A stretch of 64,000 bases of DNA, from NCBI GenBank assembly GCA_910584845.1, contig CAJUDH010000007.1, positions 4,741-68,740 of the forward strand. The letters are read 5' to 3'. The position numbers and the translations under genes are program-made. The notes beneath the pieces are model-generated. The model saw only the letters and a list, made by a program, of their open reading frames with translations. It was not told where the DNA came from and did no database searches. Position 1 is the stretch's first letter; each line of letters begins with the position of its first letter. Source of the DNA: an uncultured Lachnospiraceae bacterium (GTDB lineage: Bacteria; Bacillota; Clostridia; Lachnospirales; Lachnospiraceae). Shown here in pieces: positions 25,786 to 34,089 of the stretch.

Positions 25786-25806
25786 GTTACACACAAGTAG
25801 CACACA
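25786..25806. repeat. Integrase arm-type sites, right end (two copies)
   Basis: GTTACACACA at 25786 and GTAGCACACA at 25797 match the four copies at the left end and have the same 11-bp step and orientation. They lie 40 bases inside the right core. Confidence 0.78.
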
Positions 25807-25842
25807 AATAGTCCTTAAAACCCTATAAAATCAAGGCTGACA

Positions 25843-25881
25843 GTTTCAATCGAGGAAGCTGCCAACGCGGGCAAGTTCTAA
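25843..25881 (+). pseudogene. attR core and displaced native 3' end of the GGGtGRT gene
   Basis: The 17-bp core TCAATCGAGGAAGCTGC lies at 25846-25862 and continues in frame as VSIEEAANAGKF and a stop at 25881. This is the original GC-rich end of the GGGtGRT gene, cut off by the element. The left copy encodes VSIEEAAKEGKF with AT-rich codons. Excision would rejoin this end to the gene. Confidence 0.9.
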
Positions 25882-25969
25882 CGAGATATTTTTAAAAGAA
25901 AATGCTGGAAGGCTTTCAATGTACCATGGCCTCCAAAGTTTGTGGTGGCAAGGAAGTAATTTCGGATTA

Positions 25970-26009
25970 GGCGGTATAGCCCGATATAAGGGCTGTACCG
26001 CCTTTTTTT
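25970..26009 (+). terminator. Native terminator of the GGGtGRT operon
   Basis: GGCGGTATAGCCC (25970-25982) pairs with GGGCTGTACCGCC (25990-26002) with one G-T pair, and seven T residues follow. It lies 89 bases after the displaced gene end and is probably the operon's original terminator. Confidence 0.85.
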
Positions 26010-26548
26010 CAATGCGCCTTGCCGTTTTGGCTGCATGGCAGAAAGAGAGTGGGATTCCCCAACAAATATATTCAGTTTTTATATAAAACAGAACCCTACA
26101 TTATAACACCAGGCTTTTCGGCTATGGTATATTAGGGGAGGATGAAAGCGGCATTTCTTGGGTTGCTGATGGAACATGTGCTACTTCCGGTTATGGCCAT
26201 CATAACAATCATTTGTTTCGCTATCTCCGTAAAGTGTTTCAAATGGGGATAAACGGGAGCAGGCAACCCATAGGCAACCCGGGAGCAGGCAACCGGCAGG
26301 CAACCCATAGGCAATATGGTACAGGCAACCAAAAGGGCCTTCCCCTTTGTGTTCCTTATATTCGGTATTTGCCGGCCCCAATCCTGTGGTTTCTGGCCAC
26401 GCCAACGGGAAGCTTCTTATTGGGCTGATTCATCGGGCCATTGGCATTATGCCAATCTATAAGGTCGGACCGGCAATCCATCCGGGCCTTGTATTTGCCC
26501 GGAATACAAAAATAATATCGTATATATAAGTGTAGTAAAGGTTTTTTG
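26010..26548. repeat. Gene-free gap with short CAGGCAACC repeats
   Basis: No gene is supported. Between about 26259 and 26330 the 9-mer AGGCAACCC and the block GCAGGCAACCCATAGGCAA recur several times, two of them as near-identical 19-mers. The rest shows no recognisable element. Confidence 0.55.
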
Positions 26549-26577
26549 TTGAATGTTGTTAAGGCATATGGTACAAT
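26549..26577 (+). promoter_or_regulatory. Promoter of the zinc-ribbon/YARHG gene
   Basis: TTGAAT at 26549 and TACAAT at 26572 are 17 bases apart, placing transcription start about 25 bases before the ATG at 26609. Confidence 0.7.
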
Positions 26578-26608
26578 TTTGTATTATTATAGCAGGAAGG
26601 TGGAGTTT

Positions 26609-28216
26609 ATGTTTTGTAAGAAATGCGGCAAACCATTGGAAGGAAATGAGACGTTTTGTACATATTGTGGAGACAAGGTTGAAACGGATGATTTAGCTCC
26701 TGGCGCTGAAGAAGAGGGAAAGGACAGCAGGCAAGCAGCAGAGGGCTTAGGAAGTCATCCGCCTTATATAGGCCCTCCAAAGGCGGCTCCGGCGCCTGGC
26801 GGCGGGCCGCAAAAGAAAGGGTTTAACTACCTTAAAGCTATGTGGATAGCCCTTGTTCCTATTGTTTCGGCTGTTGTGATTGCCGGGGCCGTATTTGTAT
26901 CCATTGGTATCCGGAACCATAAAAACAATGCGAAGCCACCTCAAGGATATACAAAGGAGGCCGGGGGTGCGCAGGGGGCCCAGGAGGAAGCCAGGGGTGC
27001 GCAGGGGGCCCAGGAGGCGGCAACAAAAGCTTTGCCTGGCCCTTTAGCGGAAGTTCCTGACCCGGCCGGGGAGCCAGACCCAGACCTGTCTGCTGTTTTG
27101 GCAGCTTACCAGCAGTATGCAGACGGCCTGAAAGGGCATGAACCTTTACAGTACACGATGTTTTATTTAAATGACGACAAGGTACCTGAGTGCTTTATTT
27201 GGGATGATTATGATTGCCATATTTTAAGCTATGTCAATAATGCTGTGATTTCCTTTGTACCCCACGAAGAAACGACAGCAACAGGGCCTACACAACGTTT
27301 TTACTATACCCCACGTTCCGGCCGCCTTATGGAGAACCATGGCAGTGGCGCTTCGGGCGAAGCCTGGTATCTTTTGACGTTGGACCGCTCCTTTACAGAG
27401 ACGGCTTATGCGGAAATATTTGGCTGGAACGATATGGAACGAAAGCAACGAATGGTATCTTATACCATTAATAACAAGGAGGTTACTTATGAGGAGCTGG
27501 CAGAGGCCACAGACGAGTCGGCATATGAAGTTGTTTTAGAGAGGGGCGCAAGTAAGGATATTTATGACTCAATTTTAAAAGCCTACAATGCTTTAACCTC
27601 CCCGGGGCAGCCGGCCGGCCAGGAAGTTTCCGAGTTTATTTTACCGGAAAGCAACATCCGGTATATGACCTACCATGATTTAAAGGGGCTGGACGCTGCA
27701 AATCTGCGTATTGCAAAAAATGAGATTTACGCAAGGCATGGACGCACGTTCCAGTCAGAAGATTTAAACCAGTATTTCAATTCGAAATCCTGGTATAGCG
27801 GCACCATATCTCCGGATCATTTTACGGAAGGTGTTTTTAATGATTTTGAGTCTGGCAATATCGGTATCCTACAATATTTTCAGGACGGCACCCCCGACGG
27901 GCACTACTATGCCTATTCGTTCCAGTATCAGTATTTTAAGACGGATTCGGGAGTACTTACCGTTGTTGCCGAGCCAACAAAATGGAGCGGGGGGCAAGAA
28001 GGGTATGCCCTTAGCCTACCTATATCGGATCATTGCAGCTGGTGGCTGGAACTTGACCAAAAACCCTATACAGGCGGGGAAGCCGGGCTATTGCGTACCA
28101 TATCAGACGAGCGTGCCTGGTACCTGGAATCCCCAGACAACTTCCAAAGCCCCACAGGTATTTCCGTTGAAGTGCAAGGCGGGGTGGTTGTAATGATAAA
28201 GGTGTATATTTCTTGA
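26609..28216 (+). CDS. Zinc-ribbon membrane protein with YARHG domain
   Basis: A 535-aa protein. The N-terminal zinc ribbon uses C3, C6, C17 and C20 (MFCKKCGKPL...CTYCG). A proline/glycine-rich linker, one membrane segment (about residues 75-100) and a 10-residue repeat (GAQGAQEEAR, then GAQGAQEA) follow. The extracellular part includes a YARHG domain (RIAKNEIYARHGRTF to FNSKSWY). YARHG proteins are thought to be exported, wall-associated proteins; the precise function is unknown. The start at 26609 is supported by AGGAAGGTGGAG and the zinc ribbon; upstream in-frame codons are ignored. It stands alone, with repeats on both sides. Confidence 0.88.
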   Translation: MFCKKCGKPLEGNETFCTYCGDKVETDDLAPGAEEEGKDSRQAAEGLGSHPPYIGPPKAAPAPGGGPQKKGFNYLKAMWIALVPIVSAVVIAGAVFVSIGIRNHKNNAKPPQGYTKEAGGAQGAQEEARGAQGAQEAATKALPGPLAEVPDPAGEPDPDLSAVLAAYQQYADGLKGHEPLQYTMFYLNDDKVPECFIWDDYDCHILSYVNNAVISFVPHEETTATGPTQRFYYTPRSGRLMENHGSGASGEAWYLLTLDRSFTETAYAEIFGWNDMERKQRMVSYTINNKEVTYEELAEATDESAYEVVLERGASKDIYDSILKAYNALTSPGQPAGQEVSEFILPESNIRYMTYHDLKGLDAANLRIAKNEIYARHGRTFQSEDLNQYFNSKSWYSGTISPDHFTEGVFNDFESGNIGILQYFQDGTPDGHYYAYSFQYQYFKTDSGVLTVVAEPTKWSGGQEGYALSLPISDHCSWWLELDQKPYTGGEAGLLRTISDERAWYLESPDNFQSPTGISVEVQGGVVVMIKVYIS

Positions 28217-28362
28217 CCGGCTGCAGGTATCCGGCCCCGGTATGGGCGCCCATAAACAGGTAATGTACATCCGGGCAGAAGGGGATTTTACACAATGGTA
28301 TCCAAACAGCCGGGGAGGTTTGAGGTTTTATAGGACAAGAGGTTGGCCCTTTTGGCTGCCAG

Positions 28363-28530
28363 GAGACAACATGCGTGTCCGCAGACATCTGGGTAGCTTG
28401 TGGCACCAGAGGGGTCAGGATTGGCTGCCGAGACAACATGCGTGTCCGCAGACATCTGGGTAGCTTGTGGCACCAGAGGGGTCAGGATTGGCTGCCGAGA
28501 CAACATGCGTGTCCGCAAACATCCGGGGCG
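28363..28530. repeat. 67-bp tandem repeat, about 2.5 copies
   Basis: Units start with GAGACAACATGCGTGTCCGC at 28363, 28430 and 28497. The first two full units are almost identical over 67 bp, and the third diverges after about 30 bases. The period is not a multiple of three and no coding role is supported. The segment lies in the 800-bp gap between the YARHG and GH31 genes. Confidence 0.88.
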
Positions 28531-28586
28531 TGTTTGACGGGCCGGTTTTGGAATGTGGCAAAAATGGGCGAATGGGCTACGGGTAA

Positions 28587-28615
28587 TTGTCAAATAATGC
28601 CTCCCATGCTATAAT
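28587..28615 (+). promoter_or_regulatory. Strong promoter upstream of the GH31 gene
   Basis: TTGTCA at 28587 and TATAAT at 28610 with a 17-base spacer. The predicted start at about 28622 is followed within a few bases by GTAAGCGCTAC (28630-28640), a partly symmetrical sequence resembling a LacI-family or catabolite-repression operator, with mismatches. Confidence 0.75.
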
Positions 28616-28621
28616 ACATTA

Positions 28622-28818
28622 CAGGAAACGTAAGCGCTACAAGGTGTAAACCTCCCGGGCTTGCAAGGGGGGGATGGGTAACGGCTGCACAGGAAGGGGC
28701 AGGCCGGTTGCTTTGAGGCGGCAATCTTCAGCTGCACTGCTTGCCTGTATTGATAGGGCAGCAAGCGGGAATCAGGAAGCCTACCTTGTACTTGACCGTA
28801 CAGGTAGGCTTATTTATG
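28622..28818 (+). ncRNA. Structured leader or small RNA upstream of the GH31 gene
   Basis: A transcript of about 190 nt is predicted between the promoter at 28587 and a strong hairpin. The hairpin arms (28777-28790 and 28799-28811, AAGCCTACCTTGTA / TACAGGTAGGCTT) are followed by TATTTAT. Further stems are possible inside (GCTTGC / GCAAGC at about 28740-28766). The hairpin is nearly the same as that of the type I antitoxin RNA at 23381-23416. No open frame is supported. It may be an independent RNA or a leader with attenuation; I do not recognise a known riboswitch. Confidence 0.45.
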
Positions 28819-29016
28819 TTTGGATCCCGTTACCTTCAGTGGAAGGGGGCACACGCCCAAGTGCCGCCTTTTGGCGGCTGGCGGCGTTACCGCCAATGGG
28901 CGTATGTCCAGTACGCCCCATTTTGCCGCCTTGCCAGCCGTCAAAAATAAAATTACCGTTAGAACCCGGTATAAAAGATTTTGCGGGGTATATTTTTTCC
29001 ATAAGGAGGCCAGGCC

Positions 29017-31086
29017 ATGATGAAGAAGTTTGTATTCGGCAACCCGATCGAAACGGATGCCATTGTTTGCAGGGAAGGTATCGTTGAAAGCCAGGAAAAG
29101 GTTCCATATTTTTCGCGGGTTGACGACAGGCAGGGGGAGGGGTGCCTCTTTGCCTATGAAATGGGTGGGCATGATATTATTTATGGTTTGGGGGAAAGCA
29201 TAAGGGGGATAAACAAGAGGGGGTGGATTTATGAGTCCAACTGTACGGATGACCCCATCCACACAGAAAATAAGCGCTCTTTATATGCCGCCCACAATTT
29301 TTTCCTGGTAGACGGGAAGGGGCGTTTTGGCGTTTTTGTGGATGCCCCCCAGAAGGTAACATTTGATTTTGGGTATTATGAGCGGGACCGGTTGACAATA
29401 ACGGTAGATCCGGGCGGGTTTATACTTTATATTTTGGAAGGGGAAAGCCTGCGCCAAATCGTCAGGGAATTCCGCCATGCCATTGGCAGAAGCTATATCC
29501 CACCCAAATGGGGGATGGGCTATGGACAAAGCCGGTGGGGATACCAAAATGCCCAAGACATACGCCAGGTAGTCCGGCAGCACCGGGAGGCCGGCGTTCC
29601 GCTGGACAGTGTGTATATGGATATTGACTATATGGAACGGTATAAGGATTTTACGGTGGATAAAGGCAAGTTCCCTGATTTTCCGGAATTTGTCAAGGAG
29701 ATGAAGGGGCAGAATATCCATTTAGTCCCTATCATTGACGCAGGGGTGAAGATTGAGGAAGGCTATCCGGCCTATGAGGAAGGGATAGAGAACGGATACT
29801 TCTGCAAAAAAGAAGACGGTACGGAGTTTGTGGGCGGAGTCTGGCCAGGGCGCGTCCATTTCCCCGACATGCTCAAAGAAGAGGCAAGATCCTGGTTCGG
29901 ACAGAAATATAAATTCCTCATAGACCAGGGGATCGACGGTTTTTGGAATGACATGAACGAGCCGGCTTTGTTTTATGGGGAAGACCACCTGAAAGATATT
30001 TTCCGGGAGCTGGGGGAATACCAAAAAAAGGAACTGGACATTGAGACGTTTTTCGGTATGAAGGATATGGTGCTGGGGCTATCCAACCACCCGAAAGACT
30101 ACCAGGCCTTCTACCATGAATACAAAGGGGAGGTTATCCGCCATGACAAAGTGCATAACCTGTATGGGTATTACATGACCAGGGCGGCCGGGGAAGCATT
30201 TGAGAAAATCGAGCCGGACAAAAGGCTTTTGATGTTTTCCCGGGCCTCCTATATCGGGATGCACCGGTACGGCGGCGTGTGGATGGGGGACAATTGTTCC
30301 TGGTGGTCCCATCTGCTTTTGAACCTGCAGATGCTTCCGGGGCTTAACATGTGCGGATTCCTTTATACTGGGGCGGATCTAGGCGGGTTTGGCTCGGATG
30401 TTACGGAAGATTTGCTTTTAAGGTGGCTGGAACTGGGGATTTTTACGCCCCTTATGCGCAACCATTCTGCCCAGGGGACCAGGCTTCAGGAGTTTTACCG
30501 TTTTGGCCACGTTGAATCTTTCCGTAACATCATCGGCCTTCGGTACGCCTTGCTCCCTTATTTGTACAGCGAGTACGTAAAAGCGGCCATGACGGATGAC
30601 ATGATGTTCCTGCCACTGCCGTTTGCCTATCCGGACGACCCGGCGGCGGCCGGGGTGGAGGATCAGCTGATGGTGGGCGAGGGGATGATGATTGCCCCGG
30701 TTTACAGGCAGAATGCCAGGGGAAGGTATGTGTACCTTCCGGAAGAAATGAAGCTGTACCGGATGCGGAGTGAAGAATCCATGGAGGTGCAAGTCCTTCC
30801 GGCAGGCCACCATTATGTAGAGGCAGAGCTGGACCAAGTACTTATATTTATCCGCCCGGACCATGTAGCCCCCTTGGCAAAAGGCGGATGCCATGTGGAG
30901 GAAGTGGATGTTTCCTGCCTCCGCCTGCTGCATTTTATAAAAACAGAGGCGGTTTATGAACTGTACGACGACGACGGGTACCGTAAAATCACAGACTGGG
31001 AACAGGGCGTGACGAAGATTACGGTTGCGGTAAACGGGGAAGTTACGGCCTCCGGTTCCAAAACCGGAACCTATGTGTTGATTTAA
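29017..31086 (+). CDS. Glycoside hydrolase family 31 alpha-glucosidase
   Basis: A 689-aa cytoplasmic enzyme (no signal peptide) of family GH31, which releases alpha-linked glucose or xylose from oligosaccharide ends by a retaining mechanism. The nucleophile is D312 in the signature DGFWNDMNEP. The acid/base is D425 in GVWMGDNCSWW. The N-terminal beta-sandwich (about 1-140) and C-terminal beta domains are present and the length is normal. AAGGAGG precedes the ATG. It is followed by a MalE-like lipoprotein and a chemoreceptor on the same strand, which suggests maltodextrin or isomaltose-type substrates. The exact specificity cannot be read from the sequence. Confidence 0.95.
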   Translation: MMKKFVFGNPIETDAIVCREGIVESQEKVPYFSRVDDRQGEGCLFAYEMGGHDIIYGLGESIRGINKRGWIYESNCTDDPIHTENKRSLYAAHNFFLVDGKGRFGVFVDAPQKVTFDFGYYERDRLTITVDPGGFILYILEGESLRQIVREFRHAIGRSYIPPKWGMGYGQSRWGYQNAQDIRQVVRQHREAGVPLDSVYMDIDYMERYKDFTVDKGKFPDFPEFVKEMKGQNIHLVPIIDAGVKIEEGYPAYEEGIENGYFCKKEDGTEFVGGVWPGRVHFPDMLKEEARSWFGQKYKFLIDQGIDGFWNDMNEPALFYGEDHLKDIFRELGEYQKKELDIETFFGMKDMVLGLSNHPKDYQAFYHEYKGEVIRHDKVHNLYGYYMTRAAGEAFEKIEPDKRLLMFSRASYIGMHRYGGVWMGDNCSWWSHLLLNLQMLPGLNMCGFLYTGADLGGFGSDVTEDLLLRWLELGIFTPLMRNHSAQGTRLQEFYRFGHVESFRNIIGLRYALLPYLYSEYVKAAMTDDMMFLPLPFAYPDDPAAAGVEDQLMVGEGMMIAPVYRQNARGRYVYLPEEMKLYRMRSEESMEVQVLPAGHHYVEAELDQVLIFIRPDHVAPLAKGGCHVEEVDVSCLRLLHFIKTEAVYELYDDDGYRKITDWEQGVTKITVAVNGEVTASGSKTGTYVLI

Positions 31087-31163
31087 AAATTATCCGTATG
31101 CGGCGTATTGCCAAAAATTCCGCCGCGCAAATCATGTAGAAAGGGAAGGCGTAAGGAGAGGCA

Positions 31164-32405
31164 ATGGGAAAGAAGGGGATTTGCCTGTGGATAGTGGCGG
31201 CAGCCACATGGGCATTTTTAACCGGCTGCCATAAAACGGGACCGGAAGAGGTGAAGGAGGCCCCTACCGGGCCGGAGCAGGTGAACTTGACTGTCTGGGG
31301 GGCGGCTGAGGACGAAGAGCTGCTGCAGCAGATTTTCAACGGTTTTCAAGCCCGGTATGGGGGGCAGGCGGACTTCCATATTACTTATGGGGCGCAAAGT
31401 GAAAGCTCCTGTACCGACGCGTTGATGGCAGATTTGGAGAACGGGGCGGATGTATTTGCTTTTGCGGATGACCAGCTGAACACTTTGGTAGCGGCAGGGG
31501 CCCTGGAGCCCATTGAAAATCCAGACGTGGTCCAGGCGTCCAACCTGCCGGAATCCGTCTTGGCCGCTTCGGTGGGCAATACTTTATATGCCAGGCCGCT
31601 GACGGCCGACAATGGATATTTTTTATACTACCATAAAGGGTATTTTTCCAAACAGGATGTGGCTTCCTTGGAGCAGGTCTTAGCGGTTGCCGCCGAGAAC
31701 GGGAAATATTTTACGATGGACTGGTCTTCCGGGTGGTATGTTTATTCGCTGTTTGGCAATACCGGGCTTACGGTAGGGCTCAATGACGACGGGATTACTA
31801 ATTTTTGCACTTGGAACGGGACGGATGGGGCTATTAAAGGGACAGACGTGGCAAGGGCCATGCTTCGTATCGCAGAAAACCCGGGGTTCCGGACAGCGGA
31901 CGATGCCGGGTTCGTCAAAGGGGTTAAGGATGGATCCGTCATTGCGGGCGTCAACGGCGTGTGGAATGCCATGGCGGTTAAGGAGGCATGGGGGGATGAT
32001 TTTGCGGCCGCCAAGCTGCCGTATTATACTTGTGCCGGGCAGAAGGTGCAGATGGCCTCTTTCGCCGGATATAAATTAATCGGGGTAAATGCCTACACGG
32101 AGCATCGTCAATGGGCAGAAAAGCTGGCGGAGTGGATTGCCAATGAAGAGAACCAAAAACTCCGTTTCCGTTTGCGCGGGCAGGGGCCTTCCAACAAAAA
32201 TGCCGCCGCTTCAAAGGAAGTGCAGGATTCCCCCGCTATAGCCGCATTGCTGGAGCAGTCCGAATTTTCCTGCCTACAGCGGATCGGGGGCAATTTCTGG
32301 GAGCCTGTGACCGAATTTTCCGCAAATATGCTGGCGGGGAACCCTTCGGGGGAAGGGTTGCAGGAACAGTTGGACGTTATGGTGGAAGGGGTCACCGCCC
32401 CGTGA
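31164..32405 (+). CDS. Maltodextrin-type solute-binding lipoprotein
   Basis: A 413-aa lipoprotein with lipobox LTGC (C22) and a family 1 extracellular solute-binding fold resembling MalE/maltodextrin-binding proteins (LTVWGAAEDEELLQQIF at the start of the fold, MVEGVTAP at the end). It is 78 bases after the GH31 gene and 100 bases before a chemoreceptor. No permeases or ATPase follow, so it is an orphan binding protein. It may feed a transporter encoded elsewhere or present sugar to the chemoreceptor. AAGGAGAGG precedes the ATG. Confidence 0.9.
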   Translation: MGKKGICLWIVAAATWAFLTGCHKTGPEEVKEAPTGPEQVNLTVWGAAEDEELLQQIFNGFQARYGGQADFHITYGAQSESSCTDALMADLENGADVFAFADDQLNTLVAAGALEPIENPDVVQASNLPESVLAASVGNTLYARPLTADNGYFLYYHKGYFSKQDVASLEQVLAVAAENGKYFTMDWSSGWYVYSLFGNTGLTVGLNDDGITNFCTWNGTDGAIKGTDVARAMLRIAENPGFRTADDAGFVKGVKDGSVIAGVNGVWNAMAVKEAWGDDFAAAKLPYYTCAGQKVQMASFAGYKLIGVNAYTEHRQWAEKLAEWIANEENQKLRFRLRGQGPSNKNAAASKEVQDSPAIAALLEQSEFSCLQRIGGNFWEPVTEFSANMLAGNPSGEGLQEQLDVMVEGVTAP

Positions 32406-32505
32406 ATGGCATGTGCTATTCCTCCGGTTTTACCCTATGGGTACAAACTGTGACGCGCATTTGCGGGAAAGCAATTTAGTAATTTTAGGAGGATAAACCA
32501 GGATA

Positions 32506-34089
32506 ATGAGAAATATCAGCATTAAACACCGTTTGATGATCCCCATTGCCCTTCTTGGCATAGTGGCGCTCCTATCTAATGTTTTGGCAGTGGTGAACAT
32601 TCATAATGTGAACGCCAATGCCACCAATATCGCTGACAAATACATGGACGGAAAAAACAAGTTAGCGGAAATCCGGCAATCTGCCATGGAGGTCCATAAA
32701 ATGGCGCTGAGCCATATCGTTGCCACGGACTATGACACCATGATTTTTTTGGTGCAGCAGATAAAAGATGAGGAAGCCCTTCTGGGCAGCAAACTGGAGG
32801 GCTATAAAGATTATGTGCTGCCAAAGGATTTGGCAAACTACGAAAAGCTTTTGTCCGATTACGATTCGTTTCGGCATTCCTTGATCCATCTGTTGTGTTC
32901 CAGCGCAAGCCACAAGACTCAGGACGCCTATGCCTTTGCCAACGGGGATGTGGCTTCGTTTGCCGGGGCTATGGAGGAAGACCTGGATTTGCTGAACGAG
33001 TCGATCAGCCAACAGACTTTACAGGCGAGGAAACGCCTCTCGGCCGCTTATATCCTGTCTTTAATCGTGGGCATTGCCGCGGTTGCCATATGTATGCTGC
33101 TGGTATTTGCCGCAGTCCGGCTGATTATGAACTATGTGGTAATCCCCATTACCAATATCCTTGACACGATCCGGGAAAGCTCCGGCCGCATCAACAACAT
33201 GGCAGGGGAAGTGCTAAAAAGGACGAAAACATCCAGAAAAAGTGCCGCAGACCTCCATTCCCTCACGGAGAATTTGTCTACTACCATTAAGGAAGTGGCA
33301 AATAACGTTTCCGTGATCCATAACAATGCCGAAGACGTCAAGGAAGACGTCAACAACATGACAGAGGAATGCAATGCCATTACGGCTTATTCCGTAGATA
33401 TGAATAGCCGGGCGGATGCTATGCAGCGCTCCGCCCAAAACAACGTGGATATAACCAGCGCAAAGGCAGCCGAGATATTAGAATCCCTCAATGAGGCCAT
33501 TGAAAAAAGTAAAAGCGTGGACCAGGTCAATGCCCTTACCGGCGAGATCCTGGGGATTTCCCAGCAAACCAGGCTCATTGCCTTTAACGCTTCCGTGGAG
33601 GCGGCGAATGCGGGGGAGGCCGGAAAAGGTTTTGCCATAGTCGCCCGGGAGGTGAGGGAACTTGCCAGTTCCAGCCAGGAGGCAGCCAACCGGATACAGG
33701 AGATCAACCATGTGGTCACGGCCGCGGTACATAACCTGTCAGAAAATGCGCAAAATGTGGTCAATTATATGAATGAGTCCATCTTAACGGAGTTTCAGGA
33801 GTTTGTGGAATCCGGCAGCCAGTATAAAGAGGACGCCGCCTATATCCGGCAGGCCATGGACCAATTCAATGCCCGGACGGAAAGCCTGCGCAATTCTATG
33901 TTTGGGATCGCCGAATCCATCGGGACCATAACGAAAGCCATAGATGAAGGGGCGAATGGGGTTACCGGCGTTTCCAGCAGTACGAAAAGCCTGGCCGACG
34001 ACATGGAAGACATTACCAAACGCATGGGCGTCAACCAGGAAGTAGTAGGGGAACTGGAAAAAGAAACAGCGGTGTTTGATAACTTATAG
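32506..34089 (+). CDS. Methyl-accepting chemotaxis protein
   Basis: A 527-aa transmembrane chemoreceptor. A first membrane segment lies at about 12-32, with a four-helix-bundle-type extracellular sensor (about 33-180) and a second segment at about 183-206. The cytoplasmic signalling hairpin has its tip RLIAFNASVEAANAGEAGKGFAIVAREV (given at about residues 345-372). The cytoplasmic part is shorter than in E. coli receptors, and a HAMP domain is not clear. It should control CheA in the motility system. It lies after an orphan sugar-binding lipoprotein that could be its ligand partner. Its last codons overlap the convergent P1-peptidase gene by six bases. Confidence 0.93.
   Translation: MRNISIKHRLMIPIALLGIVALLSNVLAVVNIHNVNANATNIADKYMDGKNKLAEIRQSAMEVHKMALSHIVATDYDTMIFLVQQIKDEEALLGSKLEGYKDYVLPKDLANYEKLLSDYDSFRHSLIHLLCSSASHKTQDAYAFANGDVASFAGAMEEDLDLLNESISQQTLQARKRLSAAYILSLIVGIAAVAICMLLVFAAVRLIMNYVVIPITNILDTIRESSGRINNMAGEVLKRTKTSRKSAADLHSLTENLSTTIKEVANNVSVIHNNAEDVKEDVNNMTEECNAITAYSVDMNSRADAMQRSAQNNVDITSAKAAEILESLNEAIEKSKSVDQVNALTGEILGISQQTRLIAFNASVEAANAGEAGKGFAIVAREVRELASSSQEAANRIQEINHVVTAAVHNLSENAQNVVNYMNESILTEFQEFVESGSQYKEDAAYIRQAMDQFNARTESLRNSMFGIAESIGTITKAIDEGANGVTGVSSSTKSLADDMEDITKRMGVNQEVVGELEKETAVFDNL

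Larger units (their letters stand above)
13651..25845. mobile_element. 12.2-kb phage-satellite-like integrated element
   Basis: The element is bounded by the 17-bp core duplication at 13651 and 25846 and is clearly more AT-rich than both flanks. Leftward genes are a repressor, a tyrosine integrase and two small proteins. Rightward genes are a Cro-like protein, an excisionase-like protein, a P4-type primase-helicase, an HNH nuclease, a terminase small subunit-like protein, four unknown proteins, a serine recombinase and a sigma factor, with a type I toxin-antitoxin pair. There is no relaxase, coupling protein, capsid, portal, tail, lysis or large-terminase gene. A lysogeny-type switch, replication module and small terminase without structural genes match phage-inducible chromosomal islands. 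A decayed prophage or a non-autonomous integrative element is the alternative. Confidence 0.85.

Noticed and set aside
13651..25845. Interpretation as an integrative conjugative or mobilizable element
   Set aside because: No relaxase, coupling protein or transfer gene is visible; terminase-like and HNH genes point to phage packaging instead.
26213..26428. Small frame of about 70 codons in the gap after the element
   Set aside because: No ribosome site, composition follows the CAGGCAACC repeats, no recognisable product.
28363..28530. CRISPR array
   Set aside because: The units are contiguous 67-bp tandem copies without unique spacers, and no cas genes are present.
28622..28818. T-box or known metabolite riboswitch before the GH31 gene
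   Set aside because: No T-box sequence or other conserved aptamer core could be recognised; only a promoter and a strong hairpin.
28810..28900. Possible decayed holin-like toxin opposite the structured RNA at 28.6 kb
   Set aside because: The hairpin and stop-codon position resemble the toxin gene of the element, but no frame on the minus strand gives a hydrophobic helix.
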